From the NCBI GenBank assembly GCA_031254155.1, contig JAIRVA010000296.1:1-24286 (forward strand): a DNA stretch of 24,286 nucleotides, in the 5' to 3' direction. Origin of the DNA: Propionibacteriaceae bacterium (GTDB lineage Bacteria; Actinomycetota; Actinomycetes; Propionibacteriales; Propionibacteriaceae). Made by a program: the position numbers and the translations under genes. Below are positions 8,170-15,483 of this stretch, in pieces (position 1 is the first letter of the stretch; every line of letters starts with the position of its first letter). The notes below the pieces were generated by a model. That model ran no database searches, was not told the origin of the DNA, and worked only from the letters and a program-made list of their open reading frames with translations.

Positions 8170-9369
8170 ATGGGTGCTGACACGGCCGGGGGTACCCGCC
8201 TCCCACTGCCCCGAGAGGTCTGGGTGCTCGCCGTCGTCGGGTTCCTCATCGCCATCGGGTTCGGCGTCATGTCCCCCGTACTGCCCGTTTACGCGCGAAC
8301 CTTCGGGGTCTCCAGCTTTCTCATCGGGCTCGTCGTGTCGTCACTCTCGATTCTGCGCCTGATAACCATGCCGGTGTGCAGCCGCCTGCTGCGCCGGATC
8401 GGACCACGCGAGTTGGCCATCGCCGGCAACCTCCTGGTCGCGGCGACAACGCTCGGGATCGGCGTTTCCAACTCGTACTGGGGCATCCTGGCCTGGCGCG
8501 GGCTGTCGGGGTTCGGCTCGGCGCTGTACGGGGTGAGCTCGATGGCACTGCTCTTCGCCGCCGTACCACCGCCCCTGCGCGGGCGCGCCAACGCCATCTC
8601 CGGCGGCGGCTTCGTCTTGGGCGGCATGGCTGGCCCGGCCCTCGGCGGCCTCATCGCGGCGATCTCGATCCGGGCGCCGTTCTTCTTCTACACGGTGACC
8701 CTGTGTGGCGCCGCCGTGGCGCTGGTGGTGCTGTTACCCCGGACCCCCGTCGAGGAACGGACCGTCTGGCGTGACGTGACCGTCGGCCTGCGCGAGGTGG
8801 TCCGGGACCGGCGGTTCCGGGCCGTGGTGATGATGAGCTTCGCGAGCGGCTGGCAGTCGGACGGGGTCCGGGCGCTGCTCGTACCCCTCTTCGTCGTCGA
8901 GGTCGCCCACCGTTCGACCGTGTGGGCCGGGATTGCCTTCGCGGTGGCAGCGGTTGCCCAAGCCGCGTGTTTACCCTTGACCGGCTGGGGTACGGACCGG
9001 CTGGGACGCCGGTTCATGATGGTGGCGGGCGGTACGGTGGTGGTCCTCGCCTCGGGCGGGCTGGCGTGGACACGGTCGTACGGGGTGCTCGTGGTCATAC
9101 TGTGTATATATGCCATCAGTGCCCAGGCGGCGTACTCGGCCAGCCAGGCCCTGCTCGCGGACACCGTGCCCGTGTCCACCCCCGCGGGGTTGGCGGCCTT
9201 CCAGATGGCGGGCGACATCGGGCGGATCGTGGGACCACTGGTGGCCGGGGCGATCCTGGATGTCGCCTCCATGACGTGGGCCTGGGGCGCCGGGATCGTG
9301 TTCTTCGTGGTGGCCCTAGCTCTGACGTGGCGGACCCCCGCCGGCGTCCGGCCCCCGGTCGGGGCGTGA
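8170..9369 (+). CDS. MFS drug/metabolite efflux transporter (DHA1-like)
   Basis: A 399-residue integral membrane protein with about 12 hydrophobic segments, the usual size for a 12-TM major facilitator. The loop between helices 2 and 3 has SRLLRRIGPRELAIAGN, a variant of the MFS motif A, and the corresponding loop of the second half has GTDRLGRRFMM. These suggest a drug:H+ antiporter-like (DHA1) member. RGLSGFGSALYG and GGMAGPALGGL match the helix 4 and helix 5 motifs. The ATG at 8170 follows AAGG with eight bases between. The gene stands alone: its upstream neighbour is divergent and the next plus-strand gene is 259 bp away. The substrate cannot be inferred. Confidence 0.9.
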   Translation: MGADTAGGTRLPLPREVWVLAVVGFLIAIGFGVMSPVLPVYARTFGVSSFLIGLVVSSLSILRLITMPVCSRLLRRIGPRELAIAGNLLVAATTLGIGVSNSYWGILAWRGLSGFGSALYGVSSMALLFAAVPPPLRGRANAISGGGFVLGGMAGPALGGLIAAISIRAPFFFYTVTLCGAAVALVVLLPRTPVEERTVWRDVTVGLREVVRDRRFRAVVMMSFASGWQSDGVRALLVPLFVVEVAHRSTVWAGIAFAVAAVAQAACLPLTGWGTDRLGRRFMMVAGGTVVVLASGGLAWTRSYGVLVVILCIYAISAQAAYSASQALLADTVPVSTPAGLAAFQMAGDIGRIVGPLVAGAILDVASMTWAWGAGIVFFVVALALTWRTPAGVRPPVGA

Positions 9370-9422
9370 ACCGGGTTGAGGTACCGCCACCGCTCGGGCG
9401 TTATCCCGCAATACCCGGTATC

Positions 9423-9528
9423 ATGAGCACCTCAAGGAGGAAGTGCAGGGGTTAGGCCCGGAAAACCGCCAGATTCGCGTGTCCTAACCCCTGCAACCCC
9501 CTCCGGACGGGCAAAACGACGGGGGTTT
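9423..9528 (+). other. Tandem hairpin element between the MFS and ung genes
   Basis: The first stem is a perfect 13-bp repeat, TGCAGGGGTTAGG at 9444-9456 with CCTAACCCCTGCA at 9483-9495, around a 26-base loop. It is followed at once by AACCCCC at 9495-9501 with GGGGGTT at 9521-9527. AGGGGTT of the first stem can also pair with AACCCC of the second, so the two folds compete. An AAGGAGG (9434-9440) and a ten-codon frame (9423-9455) precede the stem. The element may terminate MFS transcription, though it has no T-run, or act as a cis-regulatory leader for ung. Confidence 0.45.
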
Positions 9529-9628
9529 GGGAGGGATCACGGCCACCCCACCGACCGCGTAAACTGGCCCTTTAGGAACCACTGACTTACCATGTGTCGT
9601 CAGCACTTCCTTTACGACTGGAGGTTTA

Positions 9629-10294
9629 ATGGCACCGCTTCGCGAGATCGTGGCACCCGACTGGGCGGAGGCGCTGACGCCGGTGGAGCCCCAGATCCAC
9701 GCGATGGGCGACTTCCTGCGGGCCGAGTTGGCCGCCGGGCGGTCGTACCTCCCCGCCGGACCCAATGTTTTGCGAGCCTTCACGCTCCCGCTGGCGCAGG
9801 TCCGGGTGCTCATTGTTGGACAGGACCCCTACCCGACGCCCGGCCACGCGGTCGGGTTATCGTTTTCCGTCGGGGCGAACGTCCGGCCATTGCCTGGCTC
9901 GCTGCGGAACATGTACGCGGAGTTGACCGCTGACCTCGGCGTGCCGCCGCCACCCAACGGGGATCTCACGCCGTGGTTCGAGCAAGGAGTCCTGTTGCTC
10001 AACCGAGTCCTGACCGTGGAGCCCGGCAAGGCCGGTTCGCACCGCGGCAAGGGCTGGGAGGCGGTGACCGAGGCGGCCATCCGGGCGCTGGTCGCGCGGG
10101 GCGGGCCACTCGTCGCCATCCTGTGGGGGCGCGACGCCGGGATACTCCGACCGCTTCTGGGTGATACCCCTATCGTGGCCAGTGCCCACCCTTCGCCCTT
10201 GTCAGCCCACGCGGGGTTCCTCGGCTCTCGTCCGTACTCCCGCGCCAATGCCCTCCTAGACGCTCAGGGGGCCCCGCCGATCCGGTGGGCCTGA
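9629..10294 (+). CDS. ung: Uracil-DNA glycosylase (family 1)
   Basis: Excises uracil from DNA as the first step of base-excision repair. At 221 residues it has the normal family length. The water-activating loop GQDPYP lies at residues 64-69 (catalytic Asp66), LLLN with the uracil-binding Asn125 lies mid-protein, and the leucine-intercalation/catalytic loop HPSPLS begins at His187. The ATG at 9629 is preceded by GGAGG five bases upstream. A TAAACT box near 9557 is a possible -10. It is followed 109 bp later by the menG-type gene, and no terminator is evident between them. Confidence 0.96.
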   Translation: MAPLREIVAPDWAEALTPVEPQIHAMGDFLRAELAAGRSYLPAGPNVLRAFTLPLAQVRVLIVGQDPYPTPGHAVGLSFSVGANVRPLPGSLRNMYAELTADLGVPPPPNGDLTPWFEQGVLLLNRVLTVEPGKAGSHRGKGWEAVTEAAIRALVARGGPLVAILWGRDAGILRPLLGDTPIVASAHPSPLSAHAGFLGSRPYSRANALLDAQGAPPIRWA

Positions 10295-10297
10295 AAA

Positions 10298-10336
10298 TTG
10301 GCGCGATCCGCGATTATGGTGCCAGTTTTGGCGCGA
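10298..10336 (+). repeat. Direct repeat TTGGCGCGA upstream of the methyltransferase gene
   Basis: Two identical nonamers, TTGGCGCGA, at 10298-10306 and 10328-10336. They are 30 bp apart start to start, roughly three helical turns. They lie between ung and the methyltransferase gene in the promoter-proximal region and could be a binding site for a regulator acting on the downstream gene. Confidence 0.4.
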
Positions 10337-10403
10337 AGTACGCGAGCCGGCGCTAACGTCGCTCAGTTTCACACTTGCGCCCAAATGGTGGCAATCTAGA
10401 CCG

Positions 10404-11114
10404 GTGAGGTACTTTTGGCACAGGAAACCCACCGGGTTGGACAAGCACCCCGCCAATGTCACCGCGATGTTCTCGTCGGTCGCGCCCCGGTACGACCTGA
10501 TGAACGACATCACGTCGCTCGGCCAGGACCGGAAGTGGCGCCGCGAGGTCGCGGAGGCGTTGTGCCCCAAGCCCGAAGAGGTCATCCTTGACCTGGCGGC
10601 GGGCACGGGGGCGTCGTCGCTACCCATCGCGCGCGCGGGAGCGACAGTGGTCGCGACCGACCTCACCGAGGCGATGGTCGCCGAAGGCCGTCGCCGCCAC
10701 CCGAACCGTCGTTTCGTCGTGGGCGACGCGCTCCGCCTGCCGTACGGTGACGGAGTCTTCGACGCGGCCACCATCAGTTTCGGCCTGCGCAACGTCCGGG
10801 ACCCCAACGCCGTACTGCTCGAACTGTTGCGAGTTGTCCGACCAGGCGGAACGCTCGTCGTGTGTGAGTTCTCGACGCCCACGAACGCGCTCGTCCGCTG
10901 CCTCCACCGGGTCTGGCTGAAACACGTCATTCCGTCCTTGTCACGCCTCTTTTCGACCGATGCCCCGGCGTACTCCTACCTGTGCGACTCCATCCTCGCG
11001 TGGCCGGACCAGCGCGGCCTGGCCGTCATGCTGGAAACGGCCGGTTGGGTAGACATCGAGTGGCGTAATCTCACCTTCGGCATCGTCACGCTGCACCGGG
11101 GCGTCCGGCCATGA
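10404..11114 (+). CDS. menG: Demethylmenaquinone methyltransferase (UbiE/MenG family)
   Basis: SAM-dependent C-methylation of demethylmenaquinone, the last step of menaquinone synthesis at the membrane. The protein has 236 residues, the usual family size. FSSVAPRYDLMNDITSLGQDRKWR is split by no gaps and matches the UbiE signature. LDLAAGTGA is SAM motif I, and FVVGDALRLPYGDGVFDAATISFGLRN covers motif II and the substrate region. RPGGTLVVCEFSTP follows. The GTG at 10404 is the only start that keeps the N-terminal signature, and no good ribosome binding site precedes it. A leaderless transcript is possible, but the -10 (CAATCT, 10392-10397) is poor. The last four bases (ATGA) are shared with the start of the next gene, implying translational coupling to a DNA nuclease, which is an odd partner. 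Confidence 0.93.
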   Translation: MRYFWHRKPTGLDKHPANVTAMFSSVAPRYDLMNDITSLGQDRKWRREVAEALCPKPEEVILDLAAGTGASSLPIARAGATVVATDLTEAMVAEGRRRHPNRRFVVGDALRLPYGDGVFDAATISFGLRNVRDPNAVLLELLRVVRPGGTLVVCEFSTPTNALVRCLHRVWLKHVIPSLSRLFSTDAPAYSYLCDSILAWPDQRGLAVMLETAGWVDIEWRNLTFGIVTLHRGVRP

Positions 11115-12823
11115 ACGAGGCGTGCCCGCCCTTCGCCCTCGACCAGTACGCGGCCATCACGTGCCCGGTCAAGACGCAGAATACGTTCAACCCGCTGGCG
11201 GAGGCGCCGGGCCCGATCGACGCCGACCTGGTGGAACGTTTCCGGGAGACGAGTTCGCACCGCGCCACCGTGACCCAGTTCCTCCTCGACCGGCACCCCC
11301 GGCTGGTCAAGGACCTGCGAGATCTGCCACCGGCCGAGGACCGGATCGAGGCGTGTGTGACCGCCATGTCGGAGTCGTGGCCCATCATCATGGGGGCCGA
11401 CCTGCCGATTGACTGGGACAAACATCGGTGCGGGACCGCGGATCTCCTGTTCTGGGACAACCAGCCCGGTCACCCGGCGTACTACCCGGTCATCATCAAA
11501 GACCACAGCGTCTTGGCGCTCAACGCCAAGGGTGAGGGTGGGACCAAGATCGCCTGGCTGCGCCGGCCAGCGAAGGTGCACGAGAGCCGGTACCGGTTCC
11601 GGGTGGAGGCCCACTCGGACGACCTCCTCCAGTTGGCACACCTGTGGTACCTGCTGAAGGCGGCCGGGTTCGCCGGCCCAGTCGCCTGGGGCGCGGTCAT
11701 CGGGACGGACATGTCCGGCAAGCCACACGGGTGCGCCGTCACGTGGATCAACCTGACCGAGAAGCTCATCCGTACCTTCTCCTACACCTCCTCACACGCC
11801 TGGCACCGGTACACCCCGATCGCGCGTTACCAACACGAGCACCGCTTCCGCGTCCGCGTGGCGGAGCGCGCGTTGCAGCAAACCGGCTCGCCGGACGATC
11901 CGGAGTTGGTGGCGTCGCCGGTCCGGATCGCGGAGTGCGAGTCCTGCGAATGGTGGCCACAGTGTCGTTCCTCCTTGTCAGACGACATTTCACTGCTCAT
12001 CGAGCGCTCGCCGCTCGACGCTCGCGAAATCATGAGCCTACGCAACCTGGGTATCTCGACCATCGGTGACCTCGCCATGAGCGATATTGATGCTCTCCTC
12101 CCCGCCTACCTGCCGAAGGTCGCCCACCGGGCCGGCGCGGAGACCCGGCTCCGGCTCGCGTCCCACCGGGGCCGACTGCTGTCTGAAGGGGTCATGCTTG
12201 AGCGTCTCGGCGAGGACCCCATCCAGTTGCCCGCCGCCGATGTCGAGATCGACATGGACTTGGAGAACTCGGCCGACAACCACTCGTACCTCTGGGGCTT
12301 CCTCGTCCACGACCGCCGAAGTGCCGAGCCCCCGGTGTACCACCCGCTCCACCGCTTCCTCGCCATGACCCCGGCCCGCGAACTGGAGCTCGCCATGGAG
12401 GTGGCGACGTGGTTACGTACCTACATCGCCGGACTGGACGGGGCGAGTGTTCTCGTGTGGCACTACTCGGCCTACGAGGTCGCCGCCCTGCGGCGGTTCG
12501 CCCGGAGCGCCCGGGCACCGAGCGACCTCGACTGGCTGGAGGAGTTCGCGGCCGATCACTTCGTCGACCTGCTGCCCGTTGTGCGGGAGCATTTCTTCGG
12601 CGTCGAGGGGCTCGGACTCAAAGCGGTCGCGACCGCCGGACCGGGCTTCACCTGGCGCGATCCCGACCCCAGCGGCCTCAACTCCCAGTTCTGGTTTGCC
12701 GATGCCATCCACGGACCGAGTTCCCACGCCCGGGAGGCGGCGAAAGTCCGCGTGCTGCAGTACAACGAAGACGATGTCCGGGCGACCTGGACGTTGCGGC
12801 AGTGGTTACGGTCGTTGGCATAA
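11111..12823 (+). CDS. TM0106-family RecB-like nuclease with RNase H-like domain
   Basis: A 570-residue two-domain protein matching the TM0106 (TIGR03491) family of putative nucleases. The N-terminal PD-(D/E)XK-like domain has GTADLLFW (Asp111) and VIIKDH (Lys130). One early Cys (Cys18) plus the cluster Cys276, Cys279 and Cys285 resembles the split Fe-S cluster of Cas4/AddB nucleases. A short helix-hairpin-like segment (LRNLGISTIGDLA) follows. The C-terminal RNase_H_2/YprB-like 3'-5' exonuclease domain starts with VEIDMDLE (Asp381, Asp383) and ends with YNEDDVRATW (Asp554/Asp555). The residue two before Lys130 is Ile rather than the usual acid, so the N-terminal site may be diverged. It overlaps the methyltransferase stop by ATGA. 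The biological role is unknown; DNA processing or repair is inferred. Confidence 0.85.
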   Translation: MNEACPPFALDQYAAITCPVKTQNTFNPLAEAPGPIDADLVERFRETSSHRATVTQFLLDRHPRLVKDLRDLPPAEDRIEACVTAMSESWPIIMGADLPIDWDKHRCGTADLLFWDNQPGHPAYYPVIIKDHSVLALNAKGEGGTKIAWLRRPAKVHESRYRFRVEAHSDDLLQLAHLWYLLKAAGFAGPVAWGAVIGTDMSGKPHGCAVTWINLTEKLIRTFSYTSSHAWHRYTPIARYQHEHRFRVRVAERALQQTGSPDDPELVASPVRIAECESCEWWPQCRSSLSDDISLLIERSPLDAREIMSLRNLGISTIGDLAMSDIDALLPAYLPKVAHRAGAETRLRLASHRGRLLSEGVMLERLGEDPIQLPAADVEIDMDLENSADNHSYLWGFLVHDRRSAEPPVYHPLHRFLAMTPARELELAMEVATWLRTYIAGLDGASVLVWHYSAYEVAALRRFARSARAPSDLDWLEEFAADHFVDLLPVVREHFFGVEGLGLKAVATAGPGFTWRDPDPSGLNSQFWFADAIHGPSSHAREAAKVRVLQYNEDDVRATWTLRQWLRSLA

Positions 12824-12829
12824 ACCCGC

Positions 12830-13024
12830 TCACCCAACCAGACGTAACTGCGGGATCAGACCCACCTCAGCCATGATGCCCAGGGCCGCCCGCTCCTCCT
12901 CGCTGAACCGCACCGGCTGGCCGTACGCCGGATCGTCGATAAAGGACATCAGACAGTCGTCGCAGGCGGCCGAACCGGCCCGGCACGCCGTGCAATCGAT
13001 CACGTAACTCGTCGTTTTACTCAT
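12830..13024 (-). CDS. Small conserved actinobacterial CxxC-CxxC protein
   Basis: A 64-residue protein beginning MSKTTSYVIDCTAC. The four cysteines form CxxC-x6-CxxC within the first 26 residues, a likely metal (Zn or Fe-S) site. A C-terminal SEEERAALGIMAEVGLIP helix follows. Small proteins of this pattern (CxxC...CDDC, then an E/D-ERRAL...AGL helix) are conserved hypotheticals in actinobacteria; no function is known to me. The ATG at 13024 follows GAGG with eight bases between. In-frame extension upstream to 13195 overlaps the divergent nuclease gene and lacks protein-like composition, so it was not used. It ends 6 bp from the convergent stop of the RecB-like nuclease and is divergent from the DEDDh nuclease, 53 bp away, so a shared promoter region is likely. 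Confidence 0.75.
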   Translation of the reverse strand: MSKTTSYVIDCTACRAGSAACDDCLMSFIDDPAYGQPVRFSEEERAALGIMAEVGLIPQLRLVG

Positions 13025-13077
13025 AGCCCAAGCCTCGCAGCCACCTCCGACATTTTCTGTCCGCGGGGTGGCATAGG

Positions 13078-14820
13078 GTGGATGCCATGGTTTTCGTTGA
13101 GGGCAGTCTCGAGGGTGACGACGGGTCGTGGGTACCGACGTTTGCGGACCGGTACGACAACCCCGACCAACCCCGCATCGACGACATCGACACACCGCTT
13201 TTCGCGGTCACCTTCTGTGTCGTCGATCTGGAAACGACGGGCACGGCCCACGACTCGCGGATCACCGAGATCGGCGCGGTGAAGAGCCGCGGCGGCGAAA
13301 TTCTGGGCGAGTTCCAGACGCTCGTCAACCCGGGGACGGCGATCCCCGGGTTCATCACGGCCCTGACCGGGATCACCAACCGCGCGGTCGCGGCGGCGCC
13401 GCCCCTGCGCGAGGTGTTCCCGTCGCTCATCGAGTTCTGCCGTGGGTGCGTCATGGTCGCTCACAACGCCAGTTTTGACATGGGCTTCCTGCTGCGGGCG
13501 GCCAAGAATCTGGGGTACGAGTGGCCGTCCCCGACCGTGCTCGACACTGTCACACTGGCCCGTCACATCGTCCCGCGCCGTGAGGTCCCGAACTACCGCC
13601 TCGGGACGTTGGCGGAGTTTTTCGGGACGGCAGTCACCCCTAGTCACCGCGCCCTTGACGACGCGCGCGCCACCGTCGACGTGCTCCACGCCCTGTTCTC
13701 ACTGGTCGGCAACCAGGGGGTCCACACAATCGAGGACCTCCTCCAGTTCTCTCACACCATCTCCCGCTCGCGCCGTGCCAAACACGCCTGGGCAACCCAG
13801 TTGCCGGCGGGGCCAGGGGTGTACTTCTTCGTTCGTGACAAGGTCGAGAAGCGGAAATACCTCTATGTGGGGACATCGAAGCAGGTCCGGCGGCGGGTGG
13901 CCACGTACTTCACCGCCTCCGAAACGCGGCCCCGCATGGAGGAAATGGTGGCGCTCGCCACCGGGGTGGAGGCGATCGAGTGCGCCACGGCTTTGGAGGC
14001 GGCCATTGTCGAGTTGCGGCTCATCGCGGCGCACCAGCCGCCGTACAACCGCCGGAGCAAGCAACCCCACCACGTCTGGATCAAAATCACACCCGAGCCC
14101 ATCCCACGCTTCTCGATCGTCCGCAAGCAACTGGACGACCACGCGCGCTACTTCGGGCCGCTGGGCGGTAAGGCCGCTGCCGAGCAGGCGGTCCTGGCCC
14201 TGTCCGCGGCGTTTCCCCTCCGGGTGTGCAAGGACAAACTCTCAGCCGCGGCCCACCGGGAGCCGTGCGCTCTCGCCGAGTTGGGCGCGTGCGGAGCGCC
14301 GTGCACCGGCCAGAGCCTACCCGCGTACGCCGCCATCGTCCGGGCGGCCGGGGTCGCCCTCGCCGGCGATGTCCGACTAGTCCGGCAGGCGTGCTTCCAG
14401 AGCATCGGCACGCTGTCGGAGCAGTGCCGGTACGAGGAGGCCGGCGAGACGCTTACCCGCTTCCGCGTCGTGGAGGCGGCGTTCCGCCGTCAGGCGCGGC
14501 TGCAATCCCTGGCGGGCTGCCCGCAGATCGTGGCCGCCCGACGGGTGGGCGACGCGTGGGAGATCCACGTTATCCGGTACGGACAACTGGCGGCCGCCGC
14601 CGTCGCCCACGTGGGCGACAACCCCGAACGGGTGGCGGACGCCGCCGTCCGGGGCGCCCGGACCATCGTCCCACCCCACCCGGGCGCCGAAGCACCCCGT
14701 GGGTACCTCGAAGAGGCGGAACTCGTCGCCGCGTGGATGGAGCAACCAGGCGTCCGGCTGCTGGACATCGACGGTATCTGGGGGTGGCCGGTCCACGCCG
14801 GAGCCGGCGGTTCTACTTAA
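13078..14820 (+). CDS. DEDDh 3'-5' exonuclease fused to UvrC-like GIY-YIG domain
   Basis: About 580 residues. The N-terminal domain is a DnaQ-like DEDDh exonuclease. Exo I is VVDLETTG (Asp50, Glu52), exo II AHNASFD (Asp134) and exo III HRALDDA (His190, Asp195). A UvrC N-terminal GIY-YIG domain follows, with GVYFF (247-251), YLYVG (261-265), KQVRRRVATYF and a conserved Glu in ALEAAIVEL. The remainder contains a Cys cluster (GACGAPC) and helical segments. The same architecture is found in actinobacteria such as the M. tuberculosis Rv2191 type and resembles E. coli Cho joined to a proofreading exonuclease. A role in nucleotide excision or lesion processing is inferred. The start is ambiguous: GTG at 13078 or ATG at 13087, the latter with AGGGTGG five bases before it. 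Its 3' end overlaps the convergent cyclophilin gene by 8 bp. Confidence 0.9.
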   Translation: MDAMVFVEGSLEGDDGSWVPTFADRYDNPDQPRIDDIDTPLFAVTFCVVDLETTGTAHDSRITEIGAVKSRGGEILGEFQTLVNPGTAIPGFITALTGITNRAVAAAPPLREVFPSLIEFCRGCVMVAHNASFDMGFLLRAAKNLGYEWPSPTVLDTVTLARHIVPRREVPNYRLGTLAEFFGTAVTPSHRALDDARATVDVLHALFSLVGNQGVHTIEDLLQFSHTISRSRRAKHAWATQLPAGPGVYFFVRDKVEKRKYLYVGTSKQVRRRVATYFTASETRPRMEEMVALATGVEAIECATALEAAIVELRLIAAHQPPYNRRSKQPHHVWIKITPEPIPRFSIVRKQLDDHARYFGPLGGKAAAEQAVLALSAAFPLRVCKDKLSAAAHREPCALAELGACGAPCTGQSLPAYAAIVRAAGVALAGDVRLVRQACFQSIGTLSEQCRYEEAGETLTRFRVVEAAFRRQARLQSLAGCPQIVAARRVGDAWEIHVIRYGQLAAAAVAHVGDNPERVADAAVRGARTIVPPHPGAEAPRGYLEEAELVAAWMEQPGVRLLDIDGIWGWPVHAGAGGST

Positions 14821-15319
14821 TGTCGACCGAGTTGATGACCACGGGTTCGACCGGCCGGTCGTTCCGGCCCGTCCGGACCTTGGCAATCGCGTCGACGACG
14901 GCCTGGCTCTGGGCGTCGGTCACCTCGCCGAAGATCGTGTGCCGCCGGTTGAGATGCGGCGTCGGGGTGACCGTGATGAAGAACTGCGAACCGTTCGTCC
15001 CCGGCCCGGCGTTGGCCATGGCAAGCAGATACGGGCGGTTGAAGACAAGATCGGGGTGGAACTCGTCGCGGAACTGGTACCCCGGGCCGCCGCGGCCGTC
15101 GCCCTGTGGGTCGCCGCCCTGGATCATGAAACCATCAATGACGCGGTGGAAAATCAGCCCGTCGTAGAAGTGGCCCGTGGTCTTCTGGCCGTCCGCGCCG
15201 ATGAACTCCTTCGTACCGTTCGCCAACCCGACAAAGTTGGCGACGGTGACCGGGGCGTAGTCGTCGAAGAGGTCGATCACGACATCCCCGTGATTGGTGT
15301 GAAGAGTGGCTTGTGTCAT
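14813..15319 (-). CDS. ppiB: Peptidyl-prolyl cis-trans isomerase, cyclophilin type
   Basis: Catalyses cis-trans isomerisation of Xaa-Pro bonds during protein folding. It has 168 residues and no signal peptide, so it is cytoplasmic. The cyclophilin core is intact: FHRVIDGFMIQGGDP (catalytic Arg59, Gln67), GPGYQFRDEF, LAMANAGPGTNGSQFFI, then HLNRRHTIFGEV. The ATG at 15319 is preceded by GGAAGGA. It is convergent with, and overlaps, the end of the DEDDh/GIY-YIG gene. It is divergent from the membrane-protein gene at 15484. No intrinsic terminator is visible between the converging genes. Confidence 0.96.
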   Translation of the reverse strand: MTQATLHTNHGDVVIDLFDDYAPVTVANFVGLANGTKEFIGADGQKTTGHFYDGLIFHRVIDGFMIQGGDPQGDGRGGPGYQFRDEFHPDLVFNRPYLLAMANAGPGTNGSQFFITVTPTPHLNRRHTIFGEVTDAQSQAVVDAIAKVRTGRNDRPVEPVVINSVDIK

Positions 15320-15483
15320 GTCAGTCCTTCCTTTCCATCTATCTTTATGCCCATCCTATCGGTTCGCCCACTTTCCGGCATTTGTCCGTACAACTAGATT
15401 CAGGGGTATGTCAGGGTCCAGGCAGCGAGAGATCGCAGTAAACTAAACGTACTCCATCTGGAGAATGGAACGTGAGGATTACA

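Noticed and set aside
7830..8180. Small open frames of 66-77 codons in the intergenic region
   Set aside because: No ribosome binding sites, low-complexity or basic composition, overlap with promoter elements.
9423..9455. Ten-codon leader peptide
   Set aside because: The AAGGAGG lies inside the frame rather than before its ATG, so there is no start signal; kept only as context for the hairpin element.
9400..9500. Small SRP RNA (4.5S) because of CCCGCAA and AGGCCCGGAA segments
   Set aside because: The conserved AGCAG half of the SRP internal loop and the complementary flanks are missing, and the strong 13-bp stem does not fit the SRP fold.
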